The position numbers were made by a program, and so were the translations under genes. 64,000 nt of DNA from Bradyrhizobium amphicarpaeae (lineage in GTDB: Bacteria > Pseudomonadota > Alphaproteobacteria > Rhizobiales > Xanthobacteraceae), in assembly GCF_002266435.3 (NCBI RefSeq), contig NZ_CP029426.2, forward strand, positions 4,990,001 to 5,054,000, in the 5' to 3' direction. Of the stretch, positions 1 through 9,606 are shown in pieces. Below the pieces are notes generated by a model. The model worked only from the letters and a program-made list of their open reading frames with translations. It did not search any database and was not told where the DNA came from. Each line of letters starts with the position of its first letter. The first letter of the stretch is position 1.

Positions 1-83
1 TTGCGCCAATCCCGGGGCTTGCTTCGACGTAAAGCGTGGAGTCAGGATGAACGGACGATTGCGATTTATGCCGGAGCATTTCC

Positions 84-923
84 ATGGCCGACCGTTTGAA
101 CGGCACCCGCATCCTGATCCTGGAAACGCGTGAGGAGGCGCAGTTTTCAAGACTTCTCGCCGAGCAAGGCGCCGAGGTCGTGCAATGCCCGATGTTCACC
201 ATCCAGGATGCGCCGGATCCGGCCCCGGTCGACGCCTGGATCCGCCGCGCCATCGACAAGCCGTTCGACGATCTCGTGCTGATGACCGGTGAAGGCCTGC
301 GGCGGATCATGAAGCTCGCGCGCGCACGCGGGCTCGACCAAGCCCTCGTCGCTGCTCTCGCCGGATCGCGAAAGTTCATCCGCGGGCCGAAACCAGGCAA
401 GGCACTGCGCGAACTCGGCCTCGAACCGCAGCAGACCACGGAGAAACCGATCACCGAGGGCGTGATCGAGATGCTCGGCAAGGTCGACCTGAGGGGGCAC
501 CGTATCGGCCTCCAGCTCTATCCGGACAAGGACCATAGCGCACTGACCGGCGCGCTCGCCGCGCAAGGCGCCGATGTCGATGCGGTGCTGCCTTATGCCT
601 ACGATGCCAGCGCCGCCGATGCCAGCATCGTCACCGCGATCGACGAGATGGCCGCGGGGCGGATCGATTCCATTGCGCTGACCAATCTCGGCCAGGTCCG
701 TCGCCTGATCGAGGCAGCGAAGGCGCATGGCAGCGAGGCCAAGCTGCGCGCAGGCTTCGAACGGACGTTGATTGCGTCGGTGGGCCCGGCGGTCTCGGGC
801 GAGCTCGCCGCGCACGGCCTGCGCGCCGACATCTCGCCGGCCGATGAAGCCTATTTCATGCGGCCGCTGATCTCGGCGATGGCCACGGCTCTGGCAGAGC
901 GGAAGCCGGCAACGACCAGGTAA
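84..923 (+). CDS. hemD: uroporphyrinogen-III synthase-like protein
   Basis: This 279-residue protein has the two-lobed HemD pattern: an N-terminal strand entering RILILETREEAQ, an internal hinge, and a second lobe with the TNLGQVRRL and ASVGPAVSGEL segments expected in this family. The length is near normal for HemD. Family members close the linear tetrapyrrole hydroxymethylbilane to uroporphyrinogen III in the cytoplasm. The ATG has a GGAG about 8 bases upstream. No other tetrapyrrole gene is nearby, so it may be a second copy or a relative with a different role; only the fold-level call is firm. It stands alone, with the downstream exporter 122 bases away. Confidence 0.75.
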   Translation: MADRLNGTRILILETREEAQFSRLLAEQGAEVVQCPMFTIQDAPDPAPVDAWIRRAIDKPFDDLVLMTGEGLRRIMKLARARGLDQALVAALAGSRKFIRGPKPGKALRELGLEPQQTTEKPITEGVIEMLGKVDLRGHRIGLQLYPDKDHSALTGALAAQGADVDAVLPYAYDASAADASIVTAIDEMAAGRIDSIALTNLGQVRRLIEAAKAHGSEAKLRAGFERTLIASVGPAVSGELAAHGLRADISPADEAYFMRPLISAMATALAERKPATTR

Positions 924-1045
924 GAGCTGAGCGCGGGAGCGGCATGCGGCGGCTCTGATTGACACGTGCGCCCTCGGCCCTACGGTGCCGGAAATGAAAA
1001 GAAACCACACGGGCAGGGAATCGCCGTGACACGAGCCATCGCGTC

Positions 1046-2308
1046 TTGAGCACAGCCGCACGACCTTCTGCGCTCGCGCCGTTCCGCATCCGCAATTATC
1101 GCTTTCAATGGCCGTCCGATCTGCTCACCTCCTGGGCTTTCGAGGTGGAGACGCTCGTGCTCGGCTGGTACATCCTGGTCGAGACCGGCTCGGTGCTGCT
1201 GCTCACCGTGCTTGCCTCGCTCCAGTTCGTGGGGACCCTGGTCGCGCCGGTGCTGGGCATGATCGGCGACCGCATCGGCCATCGCGATCTCCTGGTCATC
1301 ATGCGCCTCATCTACACGGTGCTGTCGTCAACCATCATGGTGCTGGCGCTGACCGGTCACCTGTCGCCGCTGAGCGTCATGATCATCGTGACGATCATGG
1401 GGATGATCCGACCCTCGGATCTCGGCGTGCGGGGCGCGCTGCTGGCCGAGATCATGCCGGCCGAGCAATTGGTCGGCGCCATCAGCGTTGCACGCACGAC
1501 CCAGGACAGCGCGCGCATCGCCGGCGCGCTGACCGGCGCCGGGCTGTTTGCCCTCCTCGGCATCGGCTTCGTCTATGTGGTGATCGCCTGTCTCTACTTT
1601 GCGGCCGCGCTGCTGATGCTCTGCCTGACCCGACCGGAAAGGTCCGTCGCGACCAGCGATCTTCCGGCGAACAGCCGCGCCGTCTCACGATTACTGGGCG
1701 ATCTCAAGGAAGGGATTGTCTACGCCTGGAACGGCCCGGGAATGCGTGCGGCGCTGTGTGTCGCTTTCCTGGCCAATCTCACCGCATTTCCCTTCACCGG
1801 CGGATTGTTGCCCTATATCGCGCGCGAGATCTTCCACACCGACCAGACCGGCCTAGGTTACCTCTCGGCGAGCTTCGCCGTGGGCTCGTTGATCGGCTCC
1901 ATCACCCTGAGCCTCGTCAGCGGACTGCGCATTGCCCGGCTTCTGATCGGCGCGACGCTGGCCTGGTACGCCATGTTGCTGGTGTTCGTCGAGATCAGGA
2001 CCATGCCGGTGGCAATGGCCTGCCTGGTGCTCGCCGGCATCGCCCAGAGCATGTCGATGATCTCGGCGGCCGTGATCCTGATGCGCACCGCGAGCGCGCA
2101 CCTTCGCGGCCGCGTGATGGGCGTGCGCATGATGGTGATCTACGGCCTGCCGATCGGACTGCTCGCGGCCGGCAGCCTGATCGACGTCATCGGCTATTCC
2201 GCGACAGGCTCGCTCTATGCTGTCGCGGGCTTCATCGCGATGCTGGCGATCGCGATCCGCTGGCGCGCCGATCTATGGCCGGTACACGCGCCCGCCAATG
2301 CGCGATGA
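1046..2308 (+). CDS. MFS transporter, EntS-like (MFS_3) exporter
   Basis: The 420-residue product is almost wholly hydrophobic, with about twelve predicted membrane segments. The cytoplasmic loop after the second segment carries GMIGDRIGHRDLL, the classic MFS motif A. The family contains siderophore and drug exporters such as EntS, driven by the proton gradient in the inner membrane. The substrate cannot be read from the sequence. Translation appears to begin at a TTG, because the next in-frame ATG would remove the first membrane segments. It converges with the Crp-type regulator, whose stop lies only 6 bases away, leaving no room for a separate terminator. Confidence 0.8.
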   Translation: MSTAARPSALAPFRIRNYRFQWPSDLLTSWAFEVETLVLGWYILVETGSVLLLTVLASLQFVGTLVAPVLGMIGDRIGHRDLLVIMRLIYTVLSSTIMVLALTGHLSPLSVMIIVTIMGMIRPSDLGVRGALLAEIMPAEQLVGAISVARTTQDSARIAGALTGAGLFALLGIGFVYVVIACLYFAAALLMLCLTRPERSVATSDLPANSRAVSRLLGDLKEGIVYAWNGPGMRAALCVAFLANLTAFPFTGGLLPYIAREIFHTDQTGLGYLSASFAVGSLIGSITLSLVSGLRIARLLIGATLAWYAMLLVFVEIRTMPVAMACLVLAGIAQSMSMISAAVILMRTASAHLRGRVMGVRMMVIYGLPIGLLAAGSLIDVIGYSATGSLYAVAGFIAMLAIAIRWRADLWPVHAPANAR

Positions 2309-2314
2309 GGTCGG

Positions 2315-2989
2315 CTAGTCTCCATACCCGCGCAGCCGCTCGATATCGAGGATGGTGACGCCGCCATATTCGAGCCGCAGCAGCCCCTCCTTCTCCAGCC
2401 GGTTCAGCGCGCGATTGGCGTTTTGGCGGGACATGCCCGAGAGCGCGCCGATCTCCTCCTGGGTGATCTCCAGATGCGCGGTCGATTCCGGATAGAGGAT
2501 CGGGTTGAACAGCGAGGCGATGCTGCGGGCGAGGCGCGCGGTGGCATCCAGTGTGCGGTTGACCTCGAGCATGCCGATGAACTGGCCGAGCCGTTCGTTG
2601 AGCTGGCGCACCAGGAAGCGGTTGAAGCCGACGCTGTTCTCGAACAGCCACATGAAAGCGCTGCGTTCCATCAGCGCAACGCGGCTGTCGCGCAGCGCGA
2701 CCACGTCATAGCGGCGCGGTTCGTTCTTGAGCACGCTGCCCTCGCCGAACCAGGCCCCCGCCGTCAGACCGGCGAGGCTCGTCTCCTTGCCGTCGCGCGA
2801 GACCCCGCCCATCCGGGCGAGGCCAAAGACCATGCCGGCCCAATAGTCGAACGAATCGCCGCGCATGAACACGGTCTCTCCGGTGCCATAGGACCGCTCC
2901 GTGATGCCTGCGCGAGCGACCTCGATCTCAGCCTGCGTGAGTTCGCGCGACCAGGCGGCGACGCGCTTCAGTTGATCCTCTGAAATCAT
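2315..2989 (-). CDS. Crp/Fnr family transcriptional regulator
   Basis: The 224-residue protein has an N-terminal cyclic-nucleotide-binding beta roll (about residues 20-130, with the GAWFGEGSVL turn), a long dimerisation helix, and a C-terminal winged helix-turn-helix (about 165-215, ITQEEIGALSGMSRQNANRAL). It contains no cysteine, so it cannot carry an FNR-type iron-sulfur cluster. It should therefore sense a small molecule or act constitutively. The gene is divergent from the ABC transporter operon across a 335-base spacer, so that operon is a plausible target, but no operator was identified. Confidence 0.85.
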   Translation of the reverse strand: MISEDQLKRVAAWSRELTQAEIEVARAGITERSYGTGETVFMRGDSFDYWAGMVFGLARMGGVSRDGKETSLAGLTAGAWFGEGSVLKNEPRRYDVVALRDSRVALMERSAFMWLFENSVGFNRFLVRQLNERLGQFIGMLEVNRTLDATARLARSIASLFNPILYPESTAHLEITQEEIGALSGMSRQNANRALNRLEKEGLLRLEYGGVTILDIERLRGYGD

Positions 2990-3324
2990 GATCTCGAAGC
3001 CAGCCGCACCGTTTCGTCACCCAAGCCTTCTGCTGCACCGCACAAGATCATTTCGACCGCCATCAGACGAAAGACGAAGGCCGCGGCCACCCGAAAAAAC
3101 TTTGTCGCAGAATTGTCAGCCGGGAGACATTTCAAAATAGCGCTTTCCCCTATTGAGGGCCACCTCGGGCGATGCGGCTTTTGATCCCAAGCGGGAATGA
3201 GAGCGGCGCGGCTTTCCGTGGAGACCATCTGCTGCATGGTCTCACCGGCACGGCCGTACTAGGATCGCCGGGCAGGAACCGACGAAGAGCGCCGCTGAAC
3301 GCGCCATCACCGGGAGGGATTTGT
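2990..3324. other. intergenic region between the regulator and the transporter operon
   Basis: No gene is supported here, although one frame stays open from 3172 into the ATPase gene. It holds an AT-richer patch at about 3093-3145 with a weak promoter-like pair, TTGTCA (3113-3118) and AAATAG (3135-3140, 16-base spacer), and a perfect hairpin at 3221-3243. Both would lie in front of, or inside, the 5' leader of the transporter operon. Confidence 0.5.
3221..3243 (+). promoter_or_regulatory. perfect 8-bp hairpin in the transporter leader
   Basis: GAGACCAT and ATGGTCTC form a perfect 8-bp stem around a 7-base loop, about 80 bases before the start codon of the ATPase gene. No U-tract follows, so it does not look like an intrinsic terminator. 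It could be an operator or an mRNA structure; the sequence alone does not decide. Confidence 0.35.
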
Positions 3325-4149
3325 TTGGTGGCTACCAGTCTTGAAGTGCGAGGCGTGTCCTTGCGATTCGGCGGCGTCCGGGCGCTGACCGATGTCAGCT
3401 TCGCCATCAGGGACGGAGAGCTGTTCTCGATCATCGGTCCCAACGGGGCCGGCAAGACCTCGATCGTGAACTGTATTTCCGGTCGCTACAAGCCGACCGA
3501 AGGCCAGCTGTTCTACCAGGGCCGTGACATCACCGCCCTGACGCCGAATGCGCGGGCTTCGCTCGGGATCGGCCGCACCTTCCAGAACCTCGCACTGTTC
3601 CACCATATGAGCGTGCTCGACAACATCATGGTCGGGCGTCATCACCTCCTGAAGAACAATTTCCTCACGGGCTCGCTGTACTGGCTCACCGGCGCGCGCA
3701 AGGAAGAACTCGAGCACCGCCGCAAGGTCGAGGAGATCATCGACTTCCTCGACCTTCAGTCGGTGCGGAAGGCGCAGGCCGGCACCCTCTCCTATGGCTT
3801 GCGCAAGCGCGTCGAGCTCGCCCGCGCCATGGCGCTCGAGCCGCGCCTCATTCTCCTCGACGAGCCGATGGCCGGCATGAACTTCGAGGAGAAGGAGGAC
3901 ATGGCCCGCTACATCGTCGATCTCAACGAGGAATTCGGGATGACGGTGGTGATGATCGAGCACGACATGGGCGTGGTGATGGACATCTCCCACCGCGTCA
4001 TGGTGCTGGATTTCGGCAAGAAGATCGCCGAAGGCGACCCGGCGACGGTGCTCGCCGATCCTCACGTCAGGCGCGCCTATCTGGGCGAAGAAGACGAGGT
4101 GCTGGTCGATCCCGATGACGCTGCCCCCGCGCAGGAGAGCGCGGCATGA
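3325..4149 (+). CDS. livG: branched-chain-type ABC transporter ATP-binding protein (LivG-like)
   Basis: This 274-residue ATPase has Walker A GPNGAGKTS (about residues 38-46), the signature as LSYGLRKRVELARA (about 154), Walker B LILLDEPMAGM (about 175-185) and the switch histidine in EHDM. The long insertion after the Q-loop and the TFQN motif are typical of LivG rather than LivF. It should power the permeases encoded downstream. I chose TTG 3325 because GGGAGGG lies 6 bases upstream; GTG 3328 is equally possible. The open frame extends upstream to 3172, but without a ribosome site and across the leader hairpin. Its stop overlaps the start of the acyl-CoA ligase (ATGA). Confidence 0.9.
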   Translation: MVATSLEVRGVSLRFGGVRALTDVSFAIRDGELFSIIGPNGAGKTSIVNCISGRYKPTEGQLFYQGRDITALTPNARASLGIGRTFQNLALFHHMSVLDNIMVGRHHLLKNNFLTGSLYWLTGARKEELEHRRKVEEIIDFLDLQSVRKAQAGTLSYGLRKRVELARAMALEPRLILLDEPMAGMNFEEKEDMARYIVDLNEEFGMTVVMIEHDMGVVMDISHRVMVLDFGKKIAEGDPATVLADPHVRRAYLGEEDEVLVDPDDAAPAQESAA

Positions 4150-6077
4150 TGGATTACGCAGGCCGCGTCGCCCAGGCCGACACCTATCCGAAGATGCTCC
4201 GGCTCAACGCCAGGGAGCACGGCAACGAGATTGCCCTGCGCGAGAAGGATCTCGGGCTCTGGCGTGTGTTCACCTGGAACGACTACCAGACCCGCGTCCG
4301 CGACTTCGCGCTAGGTCTTCTCGAAATGGGCCTTGGCCGCGGTGACGTCGTCGGCATCATCGGCGACAACCGGCCGGACTGGGTCGCGGCGGAAGTGGCG
4401 ACGCACGCCATCGGCGGCCTCAGCCTCGGACTCTATCGCGACGTGCTGGATGACGAGGCCTCCTATCTCCTCAACTATGGCGAGGCACAGCTCGTCTTCG
4501 CCGAGGACGAGGAGCAGGTCGACAAGCTTCTCAGCCTCGCCGATCGCGCGCCGAAGCTGAATCACATCATCTATTCCGATCCGCGCGGGATGCGGAAATA
4601 CGACGATCCCAGGCTGATGTCGGCGGAGAAATTTGCCGAACTCGGCCGCGCCCGCGCCGCGCGCGAGCCTGAGCTGTACGACAGACTGGTCGATGCCACC
4701 AAGGGCGAGGACGTCGCGATCCTCTGTACGACGTCGGGCACCACGTCGCATCCCAAGCTCGCAATGCTGGCCGCCGGCCGCGTGCTCGGCCACTGCGCGA
4801 CCTATCTCGCCTTCGATCCGAAGGGACCGGAGGACGAATATGTCTCGGTGCTGCCGCTGCCGTGGATCATGGAGCAGGTCTACGTGCTCGGCAAAGGTCT
4901 GCTTTGCCGGATGAAGATCAACTTCGTCGAAGAGCCCGACACCATGATGAACGATCTGCGCGAAATCGCGCCGACCTTCGTGCTCTTTGCCCCACGGGTC
5001 TGGGAATCCATCGCCGCCGACGTTCGCGCCAAGGTGATGGACGCCACGCCTTTCAAGCAACGCCTGTTCGAGGTCGGCATGAAGAGCGGCCTTGCCGCGC
5101 TCGAACAGGGCAAGCGCTCGGGTCTCGCCGACGCGATCCTGTTCCGCGCGCTGCGCGATCGCCTCGGCTTCACCCGCCTGCGCTCCGCCGCGACCGGTGG
5201 CGCAGCGCTCGGCCCTGATACCTTCAAGTTCTTCCAGGCCATGGGCGTGCCGCTGCGCACGCTCTATGGCCAGACCGAGCTGCTGGGGGCCTACACGCTG
5301 CATCCCGAGGGCAAGGTCGATCCTGACACCACCGGCGTGCCGATGTCCGACCAAGTCGAGATCCGCATCGACAATCCCGACGTCCACGGCGTCGGCGAGA
5401 TCGTGGTGCGGCATCCCAACATGTTCCTCGGCTATTACAAGAACCCCGAGGCCAGCGTCGCCGACATCAAGGACGGCTGGATGCTGTCGGGCGATGCCGG
5501 CTATTTCAACGCCAACCAGCAGCTCGTCGTGATCGACCGCATCAAGGATCTCGCCGAGACCTCGCGCGGCGAGCGTTTCTCGCCGCAGTTCATCGAGAAC
5601 AAGCTGAAGTTCTCGCCCTATATCGCCGAAGCCGTGGTGCTCGGGGCCGGCCGCGACACGCTCGCGGCGATGATCTGCATCCGCTATTCCATCATCTCGA
5701 AATGGGCGGAGAAGAACCGCCTCTCCTTCACGACCTACAGCGACCTCGCCTCGCGGCCGGAGGTCTATGCACTGCTCCGCAAGGAGGTCGAGACCGTCAA
5801 CGCCACGCTGCCGCCGGCGCAGCGCATCTCGCGCTTCCTGCTACTCTACAAGGAGCTCGATGCCGACGACGGCGAGCTCACCCGCACCCGGAAGGTGCGC
5901 CGCAGCGTCATCAACGAGAAATACGAAGGCATCATCGACGCCATCTACCGCGGCGATGCCGACATCCCCGTCGACACCGTGATCCGCTTCCAGGACGGCA
6001 GCACGCAGAGGGTGCGGACGACGTTGCGCGTGGTGGACCTGGGTGGACACGGGCACATGGCGGAGGCGGCGGAGTGA
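4146..6077 (+). CDS. AMP-forming acyl-CoA synthetase (long-chain/aromatic type)
   Basis: The 643-residue protein is an ANL-superfamily adenylating enzyme. The phosphate-binding loop TTSGTTSHPK lies near residue 195, YGQTEL near 373 and the SGDAGYF hinge region near 450. It should activate a carboxylic acid with ATP and join it to coenzyme A. The gene overlaps the ATPase gene by 4 bases and sits before the permease genes. That suggests the transporter imports the acid this ligase traps as a CoA ester, a pattern seen in Bradyrhizobium and Rhodopseudomonas. The substrate (fatty or aromatic acid) is not determined. The glycine usual after the second threonine of the loop is replaced by serine. 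Confidence 0.88.
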   Translation: MMDYAGRVAQADTYPKMLRLNAREHGNEIALREKDLGLWRVFTWNDYQTRVRDFALGLLEMGLGRGDVVGIIGDNRPDWVAAEVATHAIGGLSLGLYRDVLDDEASYLLNYGEAQLVFAEDEEQVDKLLSLADRAPKLNHIIYSDPRGMRKYDDPRLMSAEKFAELGRARAAREPELYDRLVDATKGEDVAILCTTSGTTSHPKLAMLAAGRVLGHCATYLAFDPKGPEDEYVSVLPLPWIMEQVYVLGKGLLCRMKINFVEEPDTMMNDLREIAPTFVLFAPRVWESIAADVRAKVMDATPFKQRLFEVGMKSGLAALEQGKRSGLADAILFRALRDRLGFTRLRSAATGGAALGPDTFKFFQAMGVPLRTLYGQTELLGAYTLHPEGKVDPDTTGVPMSDQVEIRIDNPDVHGVGEIVVRHPNMFLGYYKNPEASVADIKDGWMLSGDAGYFNANQQLVVIDRIKDLAETSRGERFSPQFIENKLKFSPYIAEAVVLGAGRDTLAAMICIRYSIISKWAEKNRLSFTTYSDLASRPEVYALLRKEVETVNATLPPAQRISRFLLLYKELDADDGELTRTRKVRRSVINEKYEGIIDAIYRGDADIPVDTVIRFQDGSTQRVRTTLRVVDLGGHGHMAEAAE

Positions 6078-6115
6078 TGTTCCAGTCGGCAACGGGCCCG
6101 GTGCGCATTGCTGTG

Positions 6116-6261
6116 CCCTCTCCCCTTGTGGGAGAGGGCCTCGCCGTCATCAGCCACAGCCTCACTAGGGTGAGGGGTTCTCTCTGCGTACCGTTACTGC
6201 CGAAACAACCCCTCACCCGTCTTCGCTTCGCGAAGCCACCCTCTCCCACAAGGGGAGAGGG
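6116..6261. repeat. interspersed palindromic repeat, 23-bp perfect inverted arms
   Basis: The arms at 6116-6138 and 6239-6261 are perfect reverse complements over 23 bases. Nested inside are GGGTGAGGGG and CCCCTCACCC, so the whole 146-base unit can fold into one long hairpin. This is a typical dispersed repeat of Bradyrhizobium-type genomes. It fills the gap between the ligase and permease genes and may act as an mRNA processing or attenuation point inside the operon. Confidence 0.85.
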
Positions 6262-6297
6262 GAAGAGCGCGCCGGACTCGTCATCGAGCATCACAGC

Positions 6298-7191
6298 ATG
6301 AACACCGCCTTCCTCTTTCAGCTCCTGGTCAACGGCCTTGTGGTCGGCACGCTCTATGGCGTGGTCGCGATGTCGTTCGTGCTGATCTACAAGGCGACGC
6401 AGGTCGTCAACTTTGCGCAAGGTGAATTGCTGCTGGTCGGCGCCTGGGTGTGCTGGGCCCTGCTTGCCAAATACCAGGTGCCGTTCTGGATCGGCATGCC
6501 GATGACGCTGGTGTTCATGTTCGTGTTCGGCATCGCGATCCAGGTCCTGATCCTGCGGCCGATGATCGGCGAACCCATCATCTCGGTGATCATGGTGACG
6601 ATCGGCCTCTCGACCGTGCTGCAAGCGACCCTGAAATGGATGTTCGGCGTCAACCCGCAGCCGTTCCCGCGCGTGTTCGAGAGCCAGTCAGTCAGCCTGT
6701 TCGGGTTACAGATCCAGACCGTCTATGTCATGAGCCTCGTGGTCTCGGTCGCGATGATGATCGGCATGGCCTGGTTCTTCCGGGCCTCGAAGTACGGCCT
6801 TGCGATGCGCGCCACCGCATTCAACCAGCAGGTCGCGCAGTCGCTCGGCATTTCCGTGAAGAGCGTGTTCGCGATGGCCTGGGCGATCTCGGCCACCGTC
6901 TCGGCGGTCGCGGGTGTCGTCGTCGCCGTCGTCAACGGCGTGTCCTCGGGCCTTGCCGCCTACGGCATCAAGGTTTTCCCCGCGGCCATCCTCGGCGGGC
7001 TCGATTCCGTCGGCGGCGCCGTGCTCGGCGGGATCATCATCGGCCTGCTCGAGAACGTCGCGCAATATGTCGACAGCGAATATCTGCACTGGGGCAATCT
7101 CTACGAGATCGCGCCGTTCTACGTCCTCATCATCGTGCTGATGATCAAGCCCTACGGCCTGTTCGGCACCCACGACATCGAGCGGATCTGA
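6298..7191 (+). CDS. livH: branched-chain-type ABC transporter permease (LivH-like)
   Basis: The 297-residue inner-membrane protein has about eight hydrophobic segments. It shows LivH landmarks: NGLVVGTLYGVVAMSFVLIYKAT near the N-terminus, VNFAQGELL, and the coupling-helix region around KVFPAAILGGLDSVGGAVLGG. With the LivM-like partner it should form the membrane channel of the importer. It lies 36 bases after the palindromic repeat and 3 bases before the second permease gene. Confidence 0.92.
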   Translation: MNTAFLFQLLVNGLVVGTLYGVVAMSFVLIYKATQVVNFAQGELLLVGAWVCWALLAKYQVPFWIGMPMTLVFMFVFGIAIQVLILRPMIGEPIISVIMVTIGLSTVLQATLKWMFGVNPQPFPRVFESQSVSLFGLQIQTVYVMSLVVSVAMMIGMAWFFRASKYGLAMRATAFNQQVAQSLGISVKSVFAMAWAISATVSAVAGVVVAVVNGVSSGLAAYGIKVFPAAILGGLDSVGGAVLGGIIIGLLENVAQYVDSEYLHWGNLYEIAPFYVLIIVLMIKPYGLFGTHDIERI

Positions 7192-7194
7192 TCC

Positions 7195-8268
7195 ATGGCT
7201 GGCCCTGCCCTCATTCCTGCTGGTGATTTCCGCACCTCCTACGCGGCCGACACCACGATCTTTCCGACCACGACCGGCCGCAACTTCGCGATCCTCGGCG
7301 TGCTGCTGTTGTGCTTCGCGCCGCAATTGCTCGCCGGCTACTGGCTCAGCATCCTGATCCAGATCGGCATTTTCTCGATCGCCGCGCTCGGCCTCAACAT
7401 CCTGGTCGGCTTCACCGGCCAGATCTCGATCGGACATGCCGCCTTCTTCCTGCTCGGCGCCTTTACCTCGGCCTATATCTCCAACAACGCGCCGATCCCG
7501 GTGTTCTTCGCCATCCCGCTCGCGGGCGTCATCACCGCGCTGGTCGGGCTGATCTTCGGCATCCCGGCGGCGCGCCTGAAGGGGCTGTATCTCGTCATCG
7601 CGACGCTTGCCGCGCAATATATCCTGCTCGACTTCTTCTCCCGCGCCGAGTGGTTCACGGGCGGCTCGGTACCGGCGAGCGCCAATCCGTTCTCGATCTT
7701 CGGCTACACGCTTCGCGGCGACAAACAGTATTTCTACGTCGTGCTGGCCTATGTGCTGCTCTGCTACATTCTGGTCACCAATCTGATGCGCACACGCGAC
7801 GGCCGCGCGCTGGTGGCGATCCGCGACCATTATCTCTCCGCCGAGATCATGGGCATCAACCTCACCAAATACCGCACGCTGTCGTTTGGGTTGGCGGCCT
7901 TCTTCGCCGGCATCGCCGGCGCGCTCTATGCGCATTACCAGCTCGTGGTGTCGCAGGAAGGTTTCGGCATCGAGCGCTCGATCCTGTTCCTCGCCATGAT
8001 CATCATCGGCGGCACCGGCTCGATCATGGGCACGCTGATGGGTACCGCGTTCGTCGTGCTGCTGCCGGAGTCGATGGAGCTTCTCAGCGCCTATCTGAAG
8101 GGCGGCGCGATCGACAAGGCTCTGGGGCTCAACAACAACCTCACGTTCTTGCGCGAGATCGCCATCGGCGTGATCATCATCGCGTTCCTGATGTTCGAGC
8201 CCGACGGACTCGCGCATCGCTGGCGGCAGATCAAGGCCTACTGGAAACTCTACCCGTTCTCGCACTGA
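7195..8268 (+). CDS. livM: branched-chain-type ABC transporter permease (LivM-like)
   Basis: The 357-residue membrane protein carries the LivM pattern LGLNILVGFTGQISIGHAAFF near residues 65-85, GIPAARLKGLYLVIATLA near 120, and the coupling region around FLAMIIIGGTGSIMGTLMG. The N-terminal 35 residues are hydrophilic before the first membrane segment. It pairs with the LivH-like permease. The substrate is unknown, but the operon's acyl-CoA ligase argues for a carboxylic acid rather than an amino acid. Confidence 0.92.
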   Translation: MAGPALIPAGDFRTSYAADTTIFPTTTGRNFAILGVLLLCFAPQLLAGYWLSILIQIGIFSIAALGLNILVGFTGQISIGHAAFFLLGAFTSAYISNNAPIPVFFAIPLAGVITALVGLIFGIPAARLKGLYLVIATLAAQYILLDFFSRAEWFTGGSVPASANPFSIFGYTLRGDKQYFYVVLAYVLLCYILVTNLMRTRDGRALVAIRDHYLSAEIMGINLTKYRTLSFGLAAFFAGIAGALYAHYQLVVSQEGFGIERSILFLAMIIIGGTGSIMGTLMGTAFVVLLPESMELLSAYLKGGAIDKALGLNNNLTFLREIAIGVIIIAFLMFEPDGLAHRWRQIKAYWKLYPFSH

Positions 8269-8311
8269 GCGCGGCTGCTTCACTTAAACAATAAACAGGA
8301 GGAACCGACCT

Positions 8312-9595
8312 ATGAAAATGAAATCCCTTTTGAGCACGGCGTCACTCGCGCTCTTGATCGCGACCTTTTCGGCCAGCGCGCAGGCGCAGATCGCACTCGG
8401 TCATCTGGAGGATCGCTCCGGTGGTACCTCCGACGTCGGCACTCCCTACGGCCAGGCCGTCGCCGACACCTTCGCCTGGGTCAACAAGAACGGCGGCGTC
8501 GGCGGCAAGCAGCTCAATGTCGACACCAACGACTACGGCTACCAGGTGCCGAAAGCGATCGCGCTGTACAAGAAATGGTCGGCGCCGGACAGCAAGGTCG
8601 CGGCGATCATGGGTTGGGGCACCGCCGACACCGAGGCGCTGACCGGCTTCCTCGCCCAGGACAAGATCCCCGATATGTCCGGCTCCTACGCCGCGGCCCT
8701 CACCGATCCCGAAGGCATCAGCGGCAAGGCCAAGCCCGCGCCCTACAATTTCTTCTACGGCCCGAGCTATTCGGATTCGCTGCGTGCGATGCTGATCTGG
8801 GCAGCCGAGGACTGGAAGGCCAAGGGCAAGTCCGGCAAGCCGAAATTCGTCCACATGGGCGCCAACCATCCTTATCCGAACGCGCCGAAGGCCGCAGGCG
8901 AAGCCATGGCGCAGGAGCTCGGCTTCGAAGTACTGCCGCCGCTCGTGTTTGCGCTCGCGCCGGGCGACTACAGCGCCCAGTGCCTTAGCCTGAAATCCTC
9001 AGGTGCCAACTACGCTTATCTCGGCAACACCGCAGCCTCCAACATCTCGGTGATGAAGGCGTGCAAGACCGCAGGCGTCGAGATCCAGTTCATGGGTAAT
9101 GTCTGGGGCATGGACGAGAACGCCGCCAAGACGGCCGGGGACGCCGCCAACGGCGTGATCTTCCCGCTGCGCACCGCGGTGAGCTGGGGTGGCAATGCGC
9201 CCGGCATGAAGACGGTGATGGAAATCTCCAAGATGTCCGATCCCACCGGAAAGGTCTATCGCCCGGTGCACTACATCGCGGCCGTCTGTTCGGCGCTCTA
9301 CATGAAGGAAGCGCTCGACTGGGCCGCCAAGAACGGCGGTGCCACCGGCGAGAACGTCCGCAAGGGATTCTATCAGAAGAAGGACTGGGTCCCGGCCGGA
9401 ATGGAAGGCGTCTGCAATCCTTCGACCTGGACCGAAAAGGACCACCGCGGCACGCTGAAGGTCGACCTCTATCGCACCAAGATCACCGGTGCGACCGACG
9501 GCGACCTCAACGATCTCATGGCCAAGGGCGCGATCAAGCTCGAGAAGGTCAAGACCGTCGAGCTGCCGCGCAAGGCGGAGCTGCTGGGCTGGTGA
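8312..9595 (+). CDS. periplasmic substrate-binding protein of the ABC importer
   Basis: The 427-residue protein begins with a Sec signal peptide (MKMK, a hydrophobic core, then a likely cut after AQA at about residue 25), followed by a LivK-type periplasmic binding fold. DRSGGTSDVGTPYGQAV is the usual ligand-proximal segment of this class. It delivers ligand to the LivH/LivM channel. A strong GGAGG lies about 9 bases before the ATG, consistent with high expression. A palindromic repeat directly after the stop may stabilise this part of the transcript. Confidence 0.9.
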   Translation: MKMKSLLSTASLALLIATFSASAQAQIALGHLEDRSGGTSDVGTPYGQAVADTFAWVNKNGGVGGKQLNVDTNDYGYQVPKAIALYKKWSAPDSKVAAIMGWGTADTEALTGFLAQDKIPDMSGSYAAALTDPEGISGKAKPAPYNFFYGPSYSDSLRAMLIWAAEDWKAKGKSGKPKFVHMGANHPYPNAPKAAGEAMAQELGFEVLPPLVFALAPGDYSAQCLSLKSSGANYAYLGNTAASNISVMKACKTAGVEIQFMGNVWGMDENAAKTAGDAANGVIFPLRTAVSWGGNAPGMKTVMEISKMSDPTGKVYRPVHYIAAVCSALYMKEALDWAAKNGGATGENVRKGFYQKKDWVPAGMEGVCNPSTWTEKDHRGTLKVDLYRTKITGATDGDLNDLMAKGAIKLEKVKTVELPRKAELLGW

Positions 9596-9606
9596 GCGAT
9601 CTCGGA

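Noticed and set aside
2315..2989. FNR-type oxygen sensor
   Set aside because: The protein has no cysteine at all, so it cannot bind the iron-sulfur cluster.
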